From Patescibacteria group bacterium (GTDB lineage Bacteria > Patescibacteriota > Microgenomatia > UBA1406 > GWC2-37-13), in the NCBI GenBank assembly GCA_026416375.1, contig JAOAFI010000011.1, positions 1 to 43,058 of the forward strand: a stretch of 43,058 nucleotides of DNA, read 5' to 3'. Made by a program: the position numbers and the translations under genes. Under the pieces are notes generated by a model that did no database searches, had not been told where the DNA came from, and saw only the letters and a list, made by a program, of their open reading frames with translations. This document shows positions 22,189-32,144 of the stretch, piece by piece (position 1 is the first letter of the stretch; each line of letters begins with the position of its first letter).

Positions 22189-22201
22189 AATATTTTTTAT
22201 A

Positions 22202-22465
22202 TTAATTATTAACTGATAAAATTAAATATCTTATAATTTTTGTTTCAAAATTTAATTTTTGTTTTAGTTGTTTAATATTCTTTTTTTCAATTTCAATTAA
22301 AAAATAGAAATAAAAAGCTTTTTTATGTTTTCCAATAAAATAAGAAAGGGTTTTTTCTCCCCATTTTTCTTCTTTTTCAATTTTTCCATTTAAAGAAGCA
22401 ATTATATCTTTTATTATTTTTATATCAGCTTCTTTTTCTAAAAGAAATGTTATTTCGTACTTCAT
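22202..22465 (-). CDS. rpsF: 30S ribosomal protein S6
   Basis: MKYEITFLLEKEAD...KIEKEEKWGEKTLSYFIGKHKKAFYFYFLIEI; start taken at internal MKYEI. Confidence 0.88.
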   Translation of the reverse strand: MKYEITFLLEKEADIKIIKDIIASLNGKIEKEEKWGEKTLSYFIGKHKKAFYFYFLIEIEKKNIKQLKQKLNFETKIIRYLILSVNN

Positions 22466-22487
22466 AATTTGTAATATAATACTAATT

Positions 22488-24242
22488 ATGTCTAAAAAAA
22501 TCAATAGGATTATAAAATTTAGAGATTTATTTTTTTTTATATTAATTTTTTTACTATTGATTTTTACTAGGTTTATTGGTTTAGATTGGGGTCTTCCTTA
22601 TCCAATGCATCCTGATGAAAGAAATATGGCTAATTCAGTTCAAGAATTGAACTGCGATATTTCAAATTTAAAATTTCAAATTTCAAATTTACGCCAATGT
22701 TTTAATCCTCATTTTTATGCTTACGGACAATTTTCTTTATATTTTGGATATTTAATTAGTTTAATTTTAAAACTCTTTAATAAAAGTTTAGATACGGCAA
22801 TTACTTTTGAAGAAGCAACAATATCCCTTAGAATAATTTCAGCTATTACTTCATTTCTTACGGCGATAGTTATTGTAAAGATTATAGAAAATATAATAAA
22901 TAAAAAAATTAGATGGTATTTTTGGCTTTTAATTATTTTTTCTCCTTTTTTTATTCAATATTCTCATTTTGGAACAACAGAATCTTTATTAATATTTTTT
23001 TATATTTTTTTAATTTATTTAAGTTTTATTTATTTTGATAATAAATTAACTGATTTTAATTTTTTATTTTTATCTTCTTTAATATTAGGTTTATCTTTAG
23101 CAACAAAAATATCTTCTGGAATTTTTATAATTGTTCCAATTTATTCAATATTTAAAAAAAACAAATTAAATGATGACATTTTTTTTATAAATTTTATAGA
23201 TTATTTTTTTAAAAATTTTTTTATAAGAATAATTAGTTTAATATTTTTTTTATTTTTGACTTTTTTTTTCTTTTTTGTATTTTCTCCTCATAATTTTATA
23301 AATTTTAATGATTTTATAAATTCAATGAATTATGAAAGTTCAGTTGGTTTTGGAAAATATATTGTTTTTTATACTCAACAGTTTGAAAAATCTATTCCTT
23401 ATATTTTTCAAATAATAAAAATTTTTCCTTGGGTTTTAGGAGCAGGAATAAGTCTAATAAGTCTTATAGGAATCATAGGATTAAGCTGGAAAGACAAAAA
23501 AATCAATTTGCTTCGATTGGCATTTTTTGTTTATTTTTTATTAAATGGATTTTTTTATGCAAAATGGACTCGTTTTATGGCGCCAGTTTTTCCGATTTTG
23601 CTTATTTTTGGAATTTTATTTTTGATTAAATTAAAAATAAAAAATATTTATAAATTTTTTATTATTTTAATTTTAATAATTCCGGGAATTATTTATTTAT
23701 TGATATATTTAAAGCCAGATATAAGATTTCAAGCATCTGAATGGATTTTTAAAAATATTCCTGAAAATTCTTATGTTTTGTCAGAAACTGCTAATGTTAT
23801 TGATGTTCCAATAGTTAATCCAAAATCTAAAATACAAAATCAAAAATATATAAATTATAATTTAATTTCTTTTGATTTTTATAATTTGGATGGAAATCAA
23901 ACTCTTCAAAAAGACCTTGAAAATCATTTAAAAAATGCTCAATATATTATTGTTCCATCCCGCCGAATTTTTGCTAATTATACTTGTTTATGGCCGGAAA
24001 AAAAGAATTTTTTAGATGATTTTGTTTATGAAAAAAATAGATGTCAAGAGCTTGAAAAAAAATTTCCACTTTTAAATGATTATTATAAAAAACTTTTTTT
24101 AGGTGAACTAGGATTTAAATTAATTAAAAAATTTTCTCCTTTTTCTTTTGATTTTTTTGAATTTGATGATGAGGTGGCTGAGGAGACTTGGAGTGTTTTT
24201 GATCATCCGGTGATAAGGATATATAAAAAAATTAAAAGTTAA
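22488..24242 (+). CDS. Multi-TM glycosyltransferase (GT39/ArnT/PMT-like)
   Basis: GLDWGLPYPMHPDERNMA motif followed by many TM helices. Confidence 0.8.
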   Translation: MSKKINRIIKFRDLFFFILIFLLLIFTRFIGLDWGLPYPMHPDERNMANSVQELNCDISNLKFQISNLRQCFNPHFYAYGQFSLYFGYLISLILKLFNKSLDTAITFEEATISLRIISAITSFLTAIVIVKIIENIINKKIRWYFWLLIIFSPFFIQYSHFGTTESLLIFFYIFLIYLSFIYFDNKLTDFNFLFLSSLILGLSLATKISSGIFIIVPIYSIFKKNKLNDDIFFINFIDYFFKNFFIRIISLIFFLFLTFFFFFVFSPHNFINFNDFINSMNYESSVGFGKYIVFYTQQFEKSIPYIFQIIKIFPWVLGAGISLISLIGIIGLSWKDKKINLLRLAFFVYFLLNGFFYAKWTRFMAPVFPILLIFGILFLIKLKIKNIYKFFIILILIIPGIIYLLIYLKPDIRFQASEWIFKNIPENSYVLSETANVIDVPIVNPKSKIQNQKYINYNLISFDFYNLDGNQTLQKDLENHLKNAQYIIVPSRRIFANYTCLWPEKKNFLDDFVYEKNRCQELEKKFPLLNDYYKKLFLGELGFKLIKKFSPFSFDFFEFDDEVAEETWSVFDHPVIRIYKKIKS

Positions 24243-24260
24243 AAATTAAAAGTTTAAAAT

Positions 24261-25673
24261 TTAAATTTTTTTAATCGTATAAAAGAGTGTATTATTGATT
24301 ATTTTGTCTTCAATTAAGTATCCTTTTTTTTTAATTTCTTTGCGAATTGAATCGGCTTCAGCAAATTTTTTTTGTTGTCTTAATATTAATCTTTTATTAG
24401 CTAGTTTTATAATTTCTTCAGGAATAAGATGATTAATTTCCCATAATTTTAATCCAAAAACCTGATCAAAGTCATAGATTAAATTTAGTTTTGCTGACGG
24501 AGTCAAATCGCTTTTGATTAAAGACCAAAATATTGAAAGAGCCTCAGGGATTTGTAAATCATTGCTGATTGCTTTTTTAAATTTTTCTTTATAATCTTCA
24601 ATTTTTTTATTATCTGTTTTAGACAAACTTAATTTTTTTTCTTCTTGTTTTAATTCAATTATTTTGTTGACTAAGTTTTTAAAAGCTTCTTGAGCGGCTT
24701 TAGCTGACTGCCAGGTAAAATTCATAATTGAGCGATAATGAGACTGCAAAAATAAATAGCGGATTGCTAAAGGTTCAATATTATGTTTTTTTAAGTCATC
24801 TAAGGTATAAAAATTTCCTAGAGATTTGCTCATTTTTTGATTATCAACCATCAAAAAATTATTATGAAACCAAAAACGGACAAAAGTTTTTTCTGTTGCT
24901 GCCTCTGATTGAGCAATTTCATTTTCATGATGAACTGGAATATGATCAACTCCTCCGGCATGAATATCAACGGTTTCTCCAAGGTATTTCATACTCATTG
25001 CACTACATTCAATATGCCATCCAGGAAACCCATCGCCCCAAGGAGAATCCCAGTGCATAGTATGATCTGCAAATCTGCCGACTCTTTTAAACCACAAAGC
25101 AAAATCAGCTGGATTTTTTTTATCTTTGTCAATATAGACTTCTTCTCTGGCGCCTTTTATTTTTTCTTCTAATTTTTGATTTGATAAAGCTCCATATTTT
25201 TTATATTTTTTTACATCAAAATAAACTGCTTCTTTAGTTTCATAGGTAAAACCTTTTTTTTCTAAGATTTTTATAAGATTAATCATTTCATTTATATGTT
25301 TTGTTGCTGGACAAAGAATATCTGGATATTCAATATTAAGTTTTTTAATTGTCTTTAAGAAAAAATCAGTATAAAATTGGGCTACTTCCCAGACAGTTTT
25401 CCCTGTTTTTTTAGCTCCTTTTTCCATTTTGTCCTCTCCCCTATCATCATCGCCTGTTAGATGGCCGACATCAGTTATATTCATTACATGTTTGACTTTA
25501 AATCCAAGATATTTTAAAGTTCTTTTTAAAAGATCATTGTTTATATAAGTTCTCATATGACCGATATGAGTATAATCATAAACAGTTGGACCACAAGAAT
25601 AAAAAGCAACATTAGGGGGATTAAGAGGGGTAAATTCTTCAATTTTTTTAGTTAAGGTATTATAAAGTTTCAT
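24261..25673 (-). CDS. cysS: Cysteinyl-tRNA synthetase
   Basis: [60 protein letters not shown]. Confidence 0.96.
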   Translation of the reverse strand: MKLYNTLTKKIEEFTPLNPPNVAFYSCGPTVYDYTHIGHMRTYINNDLLKRTLKYLGFKVKHVMNITDVGHLTGDDDRGEDKMEKGAKKTGKTVWEVAQFYTDFFLKTIKKLNIEYPDILCPATKHINEMINLIKILEKKGFTYETKEAVYFDVKKYKKYGALSNQKLEEKIKGAREEVYIDKDKKNPADFALWFKRVGRFADHTMHWDSPWGDGFPGWHIECSAMSMKYLGETVDIHAGGVDHIPVHHENEIAQSEAATEKTFVRFWFHNNFLMVDNQKMSKSLGNFYTLDDLKKHNIEPLAIRYLFLQSHYRSIMNFTWQSAKAAQEAFKNLVNKIIELKQEEKKLSLSKTDNKKIEDYKEKFKKAISNDLQIPEALSIFWSLIKSDLTPSAKLNLIYDFDQVFGLKLWEINHLIPEEIIKLANKRLILRQQKKFAEADSIRKEIKKKGYLIEDKIINNTLFYTIKKI

Positions 25674-25952
25674 AAAAAAAAGTATAGCAAAAATATTGAA
25701 TTTATGATTTTTATTTTAATATATTAATCAAAAATAATATTTCTGTAGGTTATAGTCCATAGACAAAAAAGTATTTTTTTTAATAAATTAATCATATAAG
25801 CTTAAACTAAATTTAGACATATATAAATAAAAATTTAGTTAAACAGTTAACTGCATTTTTTTTATTAAAACAAGAATATAATAAAAATACTTTTTTATTT
25901 TTTTATTTTATATTTTATTATGAGTTATTGTTAATTTTGTTATTAGCTTTTG

Positions 25953-26025
25953 TCGGAGTGGGCGGACTTGAACCGCCGACCTCAGCGTCCCGAACGCTGC
26001 GTTCTAGCCTCTGAACTACACTCCG
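25953..26025 (-). tRNA. tRNA-Pro (anticodon CGG)
   Basis: Minus strand CGGAGTG...CACTCCGA acceptor, GTTC/GAAC D-stem, CAGCG-TTCGGGA-CGCTG anticodon arm, GGCGG-TTCAAGT-CCGCC T-arm. Confidence 0.93.
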
Positions 26026-26037
26026 AAAAAAATAAAA

Positions 26038-26541
26038 TTATTGTTTTCCAACTGCTGCTTTTGTTTCAACATGCTGGCGTTGAGCCATTTTTTTTGGATT
26101 AAAAATGCTTCTTCTAATTTTTCCCATTGGGATTGTTTCTTCTTGTTGTCTTCTTTTTTCTTCTTCAATTCTTCTTTTTTCTTGTTTTTTTGCCTCTTCT
26201 TTTCTTTTTATTTCTGTTTCTTCTTGTTTTTTTTCACCGATTGCTTTTTTCTCAGATTCTCTAACCATTTGAAAAAGACGCTGTCTTAAAGCTTCTGTTT
26301 TTGCTTTTTCTTGATTTTGAAATTTTTTTTGGAGATCTTCGAAGTTAAGAGGAGTATGATTATTTTTTGAATTTTTTTCTTTTTGTTGAAGATTTGTTTG
26401 AGTGCTATTTCCTTCGTTTGACACTAAGCTCGATAAAGGATTTAAAGTTTGGACAACCGATTTAACAGTTTTTTTAGCAGTTGAATGGCCAAGTTCAACT
26501 AGTTGTTCAAATGTATCTTCTAAAATTTTTCCTTTTGGCAT
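26038..26541 (-). CDS. Charged coiled-coil hypothetical protein (possibly a CPR-restricted DUF family)
   Basis: ORF with long K/E/R/Q-rich segment and conserved-looking C-terminus MGKIRRSIFNPKKMAQRQHVETKAAVGKQ. Confidence 0.7.
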   Translation of the reverse strand: MPKGKILEDTFEQLVELGHSTAKKTVKSVVQTLNPLSSLVSNEGNSTQTNLQQKEKNSKNNHTPLNFEDLQKKFQNQEKAKTEALRQRLFQMVRESEKKAIGEKKQEETEIKRKEEAKKQEKRRIEEEKRRQQEETIPMGKIRRSIFNPKKMAQRQHVETKAAVGKQ

Positions 26542-26556
26542 ATTTTAAAAATAATT

Positions 26557-26865
26557 TTAAATAATTCCAAGAATTGCTTTTGCTTTTTCTGACATTTTTT
26601 CAATTGTCCATGGCGGATCAAAGGTTAAATCAATGATAATTTTTTCCTTTAAAAAACCAAGCTCGCTTATTTTATTTTTTATATCTTCTTCAATAACTGA
26701 TATTAAAGGACAGCCAATTGTTGTTAATGTCATGATTATTTTTACATTGTTTTTTTTATCAATTTTTACATCATAAACTAATCCTAAATCAACAATTGAG
26801 ATATTAAGTTCTGGGTCAATAACTTCTTCAAGTTTTTTTAAAATATCTTTTTTAGTTAATTTCAT
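26557..26865 (-). CDS. MIP18/DUF59 family metal-sulfur cluster assembly factor (SufT/PaaD-like)
   Basis: KKLEEVIDPELNISIVDLGLVYDV, LTTIGCPLISVIEEDIKNKI; start at internal MKLTKKD. Confidence 0.9.
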   Translation of the reverse strand: MKLTKKDILKKLEEVIDPELNISIVDLGLVYDVKIDKKNNVKIIMTLTTIGCPLISVIEEDIKNKISELGFLKEKIIIDLTFDPPWTIEKMSEKAKAILGII

Positions 26866-26911
26866 AAAAATAATTATTATAATTATAATGTTATAAATAT
26901 TATAAATAATT

Positions 26912-28582
26912 ATGAACAAATATAAAGTAAGATTTGTTGCTTTAGGTGGGATTGTCGGTGTAACAAAGAATATGTATCTTTATGAGTTGTATCAGGAAAA
27001 TAATCTTAAAGACATTTTAATAGTTGATTGCGGGGTTGGTTTTCCAAAAGAAAAAGAATTAGGAGTTGATTTTGTTATTCCTGATATAAGTTATCTTCAG
27101 GATAAAAAAGATAAAATTAGAGCAATTCTTTTGACTCATGGACATGAAGATCATATTGGTGCTCTTCCTTATCTTTATGAATCTTTAGGTATGCCGACAA
27201 TTTTTGCAAGCAAATTAACAGCTGTTTTTTTAGAAAATAAATTTAAAGAGACAAAACAAAGAGTTTTTATTGAAAAAATAAATTTTGACAAAATTTATAG
27301 TTTTGGTGATTTTAAAATAAATTTTATAAAGATTACTCATTCAATTCCTGATACAACTCATATTGTTATAAAATCGCCTATTGGAAATTTTTATCATGGT
27401 TCAGATTTTAAACTAGATTTAACTCCGCCTTACGGATCTTTTCCTGATTTTTATCAGATTACTAAAGCAGGAAAAGAAGGAATTTTGTGTTTATTGTCTG
27501 ATTGTTTAGGAAGTGAAAGACCTGGGCTTACTTTATCTGAGTCAATTGTTGGCAAAACATTTGAAGATGAAATGAGAAAAACAAAAGGAAAATTTATTAT
27601 GACAACTTTTTCTTCAAATATTTCTAGAATAAGACAATGCGTTGAGGCAGCAATAAAGTTTAATCGAAAAATAATTTTTTTAGGAAGATCAATGAAAGAA
27701 TCAACAAAATTAGCTTCTGAGATAGGTTATCTTCCTATTCCTGAATCGCTTTTTGCAAATGAAGAAGATTTAATAAGAATTCCACCAAATAAAATATGTC
27801 TTATTGTCGCCGGTTCTCAAGCTCAATATGGATCAGCTTTGACAAAGCTTGCTGATAAGCAAAATCCATATGTTAAAATAATGCCGGGAGATAAAATAAT
27901 TTTTTCATCAGATCCAATTCCTGGTAATGAGAATGAAGTTTATGCATTAATTGAAGATTTAGTTTCTCAAGGGGCTGATGTTTTTTATTCTGATATTGCT
28001 GATCAGCTTCATTCATCAGGACATGGTAATCAAGAAGATTTAAAATTTTTAATAAGATTTACTAATCCAAAATATTTTATTCCGATTGGAGGAACAATTA
28101 GACATCAAAAACAATATGAAAATTTAGTTAATGAGTTAGGTTATGATAAAAAAAAAGTTTTTTCATTAAACGAGGGAGAAACAGTTTTGTTTGATAATTT
28201 TGGAGCAAAAAAAGAAGATGTAATTGAGACAAAAAATATTTATATTGATGCTTATGGAATTGGGGATGTTGGTAATATTGTTTTGCGTGATAGAAAAACA
28301 ATTTCAACTGAAGGAATAGTTTTTGCCATTATTATTTTAGGTAATAATGCTTCTCTTATAACTGAACCCAGAATTTTTTCTCGCGGTTTCGTTTTTGAAA
28401 AAGAAGAAAAAGACCTTTATAAAAACGCAAAAAAAATAATTGAAAAAATATTTAAACCAAAAAGCGGAAAAATATTTGATTTGGGTAAATTAAAAAGAGA
28501 GATTATTAAATCTCTTGAGGAATATTTTTTTAATCAAAAAGGAAGAAAACCTTTAATTGTTGTTGAAATAATAAATTTTTAA
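26912..28582 (+). CDS. rnj: Ribonuclease J
   Basis: ILLTHGHEDHIGALPYL, TTHIVIKSPIGNFYHGSDFKLD, ADQLHSSGHGNQEDLKFLI. Confidence 0.93.
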   Translation: MNKYKVRFVALGGIVGVTKNMYLYELYQENNLKDILIVDCGVGFPKEKELGVDFVIPDISYLQDKKDKIRAILLTHGHEDHIGALPYLYESLGMPTIFASKLTAVFLENKFKETKQRVFIEKINFDKIYSFGDFKINFIKITHSIPDTTHIVIKSPIGNFYHGSDFKLDLTPPYGSFPDFYQITKAGKEGILCLLSDCLGSERPGLTLSESIVGKTFEDEMRKTKGKFIMTTFSSNISRIRQCVEAAIKFNRKIIFLGRSMKESTKLASEIGYLPIPESLFANEEDLIRIPPNKICLIVAGSQAQYGSALTKLADKQNPYVKIMPGDKIIFSSDPIPGNENEVYALIEDLVSQGADVFYSDIADQLHSSGHGNQEDLKFLIRFTNPKYFIPIGGTIRHQKQYENLVNELGYDKKKVFSLNEGETVLFDNFGAKKEDVIETKNIYIDAYGIGDVGNIVLRDRKTISTEGIVFAIIILGNNASLITEPRIFSRGFVFEKEEKDLYKNAKKIIEKIFKPKSGKIFDLGKLKREIIKSLEEYFFNQKGRKPLIVVEIINF

Positions 28583-28588
28583 ATTTTT

Positions 28589-29215
28589 ATGTTTTCTTTG
28601 CCGACTAATTTAAAAAAAATTGCTCTTTTTTTGGAAAGACTTCCTGGAATCGGTCAAAAAACTGCTAATCGTTTGGCTTTCTTTTTTTTACGTCTACCAG
28701 ATGAAGATTTGGAAAATTTTGCTGAAAACATAAAAAATTTAAAAAAGAAAACAAAACTATGCAAAAAATGTTTTAATTTAACTGAAAATGATTTTTGTCA
28801 AATATGTGAAGATCAAAATAGAGATCAATCTTTAATTACCGTTATTGAAAGCGTAATTGATCTTTTGTCTTTTGAAACAGGAAATATTTATAATGGTCTG
28901 TATCATGTTCTTCATGGGAAAATTGATCCTTTAAATCATGTTGGACCATATGATTTGAAAATCAATGAGTTATTAGAAAGATTAAAAAAAGATAAAAATA
29001 TAAAAGAAATAATTTTAGCTACAAGTCCTGATATGGAAGGAGAAGCAACAGCAATGTATATTAAATCTCAAATTTTAGATTTAAAAAATAAAAATTTAAT
29101 TAGTAAAAATATTAAAATTACTAGATTAGCTTATGGATTGCCAATTGGAGCTAATTTAGAATATGCTGATTATATGACTTTAAAAAAAGCTCTTGATGGC
29201 AGAGATGATTTTTAA
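28589..29215 (+). CDS. recR: Recombination protein RecR
   Basis: LERLPGIGQKTANRLAFFFL, CKKCFNLTENDFCQICED zinc motif, ATSPDMEGEATAMYI Toprim, TRLAYGLPIGANLEYAD. Confidence 0.96.
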   Translation: MFSLPTNLKKIALFLERLPGIGQKTANRLAFFFLRLPDEDLENFAENIKNLKKKTKLCKKCFNLTENDFCQICEDQNRDQSLITVIESVIDLLSFETGNIYNGLYHVLHGKIDPLNHVGPYDLKINELLERLKKDKNIKEIILATSPDMEGEATAMYIKSQILDLKNKNLISKNIKITRLAYGLPIGANLEYADYMTLKKALDGRDDF

Positions 29216-30165
29216 GATAAAAATTTTAATTTTATTTGTTCAGCAATAATAGAAGCAATTGATACTTCTTCAAGTTTTTCAAATTTTTGATTTTCTTTTA
29301 AAGATATTGTGTTGGTAGTAAAAATTTTTTCAATTGAGCTTTTTTCTAAGACACTTTTTGCCATAGGTGAAAGATCATGATGAACAATACAAGCAAAAAC
29401 TTTTTTTGCTTGTTTTTCAAGACAAAGATCAGAAGCATGAACTAAAGTTCCGCCCGAAGTGATAATATCATCAACAATAATGCAGATTTTATCTTTTACA
29501 TTCCCATATATATTTAAAGCTTTTGATTGATGAATTTTTTCTAAATCACGTTTTTTTTCAACAACAGCAATATCTTTTATTTTTTTAAAAAATAAATCAG
29601 AAAAATCTTGAGCTCGCTCTACTCCACCTTGATCAGGAGAAACAATAACAACTGAATCATAGAAATTATTTAAATTTATTAAATCATTATTAATTAAATA
29701 TTTTTTTATTGATGAAGACAAAATATTAAAAGCACTTAAATTTTTAAAAGAAATTGAGAAAATTCCCTCAGTGCCTTCATCATGAAGATTAATGGTATAA
29801 ACAGCATTAAAACCAATTGTTTCTAAAAATCTAATAACAACATTTGCTGAAACAGCTTCTCCTGGACTATGTTCTCGATTTTGCCTAGCATAGCCAAAAT
29901 AAGGAATAAAAGCAACAATTTCTCTTGCTCCTCCTCTTTTTAAAGCATCAGCAAAAAAGAAAAGTTCCATTAAATGAGTATCAGTTGGATTTGAAGTTGA
30001 TTGAATAATAATTGATGTTGAATTTTTAACATTTTCTTTAATAGCTACTCTTATTTCTGAATTATCAAATTTAACAGTTTCGCTTTTTGATATTGGTATT
30101 TTAAGTATTTTAGAAACTTCGCGAACAAGAATTGGATTAGATGAACCAGAAAAAATTTTTAACAC
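29212..30165 (-). CDS. prs: Ribose-phosphate pyrophosphokinase
   Basis: IKENVKNSTSIIIQSTSNPTDTHLMELFFFADALKRGGA, YFGYARQNREHSPGEAVSA, CIIVDDIITSGGTLVHA. Confidence 0.94.
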   Translation of the reverse strand: MLKIFSGSSNPILVREVSKILKIPISKSETVKFDNSEIRVAIKENVKNSTSIIIQSTSNPTDTHLMELFFFADALKRGGAREIVAFIPYFGYARQNREHSPGEAVSANVVIRFLETIGFNAVYTINLHDEGTEGIFSISFKNLSAFNILSSSIKKYLINNDLINLNNFYDSVVIVSPDQGGVERAQDFSDLFFKKIKDIAVVEKKRDLEKIHQSKALNIYGNVKDKICIIVDDIITSGGTLVHASDLCLEKQAKKVFACIVHHDLSPMAKSVLEKSSIEKIFTTNTISLKENQKFEKLEEVSIASIIAEQIKLKFLS

Positions 30166-30192
30166 TTTTAAAATTTTAAATTATTAATATAA

Positions 30193-30456
30193 TTATTTTT
30201 GTTGAGTCGAAATTTCAATTAATTTTTTAGCAGCTAATTCTTGAGTTTTTTTAACAGCTTCATTAACAGCATCAGCAATTCGATTTTCAATAATTCCATC
30301 AACCTCAATTGATTCAATAACTTGATCACCTCTAAGAATTACTCTAACACCATTTTTTTCAACAACAACTTGTTCTTTTTGTAAAGCTTGTTGCATTGCT
30401 TGAGCTTGTTTTTGTAATTTTTGTAAATCTCCAAGAGCTCCTAATGGGTTAAACAT
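30193..30456 (-). CDS. YbaB/EbfC family nucleoid-associated protein
   Basis: MFNPLGALGDLQKLQKQAQAMQQALQKEQVVVEKNGVRVILRGDQVIESIEVDG. Confidence 0.9.
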   Translation of the reverse strand: MFNPLGALGDLQKLQKQAQAMQQALQKEQVVVEKNGVRVILRGDQVIESIEVDGIIENRIADAVNEAVKKTQELAAKKLIEISTQQK

Positions 30457-30489
30457 ATTTAAAATAAATTTTTATAATTTTTAATTTTA

Positions 30490-31536
30490 TTAATTTTCAT
30501 TATAAAATTCAGCAATAGCGATTTCAAGAGGAAGAGAGTCAATTGGAGTTGATTTTAATTGTTGATAAGCTTGAAGAAGAAGTTTGATAAGTTTTGTAAT
30601 TTCAGCAAAACTTAAATTAATATTTTTTTCATCTTCAATTTGAATACCTTTTTTTATTAATAATTGAATTCTTAATTCTTCAAGCATTTCTTCAATTAAA
30701 TTTTTAAAATTTCCTCCATTTTGATTAAATTCTTCAATCCAGGCAAATGTTTTTTTTATATCTTTTTTTTCTATTATTTCAAGAAAATTATTTTTTCCTC
30801 TTATTCCAAGATAATTTTCTAATTCTTCAATATTTTTAATTTTTTGAATAGAAATTTCTTCTAATATTTTTACAGCATCTCTAAATGAATAATCACTATG
30901 ATTAGCAATTATTTTATAAAAATCATCTTGATAATTTAGATTTTCTTTTTCTCCGATTTTTTTCAACATTTCAATAATATCTTTTTTTAAAGCTTTGCCA
31001 AAATTTATTTTTAAACAACGAGAAGCAATTGTTTTTGGAATTTTTTCTAAATTAGTTGTAGCTAAAATAAAAAAAGCAGTTTTCGGTGGTTCTTCAAGAG
31101 TTTTAAGCAAAGCATTAAATCCTTCATTAGTAATCATGTGAGCTTCATCAATAATGAAAACTCGATATTTTCCTGACATTGGTGCAAATGATGTTTCTTT
31201 AATTAAATTTTTTATTTCTTCTATTCCTCTATTTGAAGCAGCATCCATCTCAATAACATCGTTAAATGATGATGAATTTATTGAAAGACAATTTTCGCAT
31301 TGATTGCAAGGTTCAAAATTTTCTTTATCTAAAGAATTTTTTCCATAATCATTATTTAAACAATTTATTGCTTTAGCAAATATTCTAGCGCTTGAAGTTT
31401 TGCCTGTTCCTTTTTGACCGACAAAAAGATAAGCATGAGGAAGCTTTTTTGATTTTAATATTTCTATTAATTGATTTTTTACTTTTGAATTATCAAGAGA
31501 ATTTATTGTTTGAGGCCGATATTTTAAATAAAACAT
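30490..31536 (-). CDS. dnaX: DNA polymerase III clamp-loader subunit (DnaX, short form)
   Basis: MFYLKYRPQTINSL, HAYLFVGQKGTGKTSSARIFAKAINC, CNQCENC zinc motif, VFIIDEAHMITNEGFNALLKTLEEPP. Confidence 0.93.
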   Translation of the reverse strand: MFYLKYRPQTINSLDNSKVKNQLIEILKSKKLPHAYLFVGQKGTGKTSSARIFAKAINCLNNDYGKNSLDKENFEPCNQCENCLSINSSSFNDVIEMDAASNRGIEEIKNLIKETSFAPMSGKYRVFIIDEAHMITNEGFNALLKTLEEPPKTAFFILATTNLEKIPKTIASRCLKINFGKALKKDIIEMLKKIGEKENLNYQDDFYKIIANHSDYSFRDAVKILEEISIQKIKNIEELENYLGIRGKNNFLEIIEKKDIKKTFAWIEEFNQNGGNFKNLIEEMLEELRIQLLIKKGIQIEDEKNINLSFAEITKLIKLLLQAYQQLKSTPIDSLPLEIAIAEFYNEN

Positions 31537-31540
31537 ATTT

Positions 31541-31894
31541 TTATAAATTTTTTATTAAATTTTCAAGCCCATGAATTAATAAATTATTTATTATTTCATC
31601 AACTTTTTTATTTCTTTCAGCAGCTAAAAGAACAGCTTGTGGATAACATATAAAAATTTCTCCTAAAAGTATTTTATCTTCTTGTTTTTCATTGTAAAAA
31701 AAAGATAATACAGGTAAAGCAATATTTTCATTTTTATAATTTAAAGATAAATATTTCATTTTATTTTTTCCTATAAAAGCAATATTAACTAAAATATTTT
31801 TTTCAATTTTTTTAGCCAAAAAAAACTCATCAGTGCTTTTTTTAATTTTTTCTTTATTAATCTTATATCTTGAAGAAGAAAAAATATTAATCAT
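31541..31894 (-). CDS. YbeY-like rRNA maturation RNase homologue with degenerate C-terminal motif
   Basis: Overall YbeY layout (ILLGEIFICYP...NNLLIHGLENLI); ATGA overlap with rpsU. Confidence 0.65.
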   Translation of the reverse strand: MINIFSSSRYKINKEKIKKSTDEFFLAKKIEKNILVNIAFIGKNKMKYLSLNYKNENIALPVLSFFYNEKQEDKILLGEIFICYPQAVLLAAERNKKVDEIINNLLIHGLENLIKNL

Positions 31895-32103
31895 ATTTTT
31901 ATTGAATTATTTTGTTTTTTAATAAAACGATTTTTTCTTTTTTCTTTTTCTTCTTCTTTTTTTGCTAAGGACGGTTTTTTATAAAATTGTTTTTTTCTTA
32001 AAGTGTTAACAATATCTTCTTCAATAAAAGTTTTTGAAAATTTTCTAAAAAGAGAATCTTTTGTTTCCCCCTTTTTTCTTACAACAACTACCATTTTATT
32101 CAA
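31891..32103 (-). CDS. rpsU: 30S ribosomal protein S21
   Basis: MVVVVRKKGETKDSLFRKFSKTFIEEDIVNTLRKKQFYKKPS; preceded by AGGAGGTTG SD. Confidence 0.88.
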   Translation of the reverse strand: MNKMVVVVRKKGETKDSLFRKFSKTFIEEDIVNTLRKKQFYKKPSLAKKEEEKEKRKNRFIKKQNNSIKI

Positions 32104-32144
32104 CCTCCTTTCTTAAATTAAAAAATAAATAATTATAAATTTTA

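Noticed and set aside
25680-25950. 270-bp gap between cysS and tRNA-Pro as an ncRNA
   Set aside because: AT-rich, no convincing stem-loop or conserved motif that I could see.
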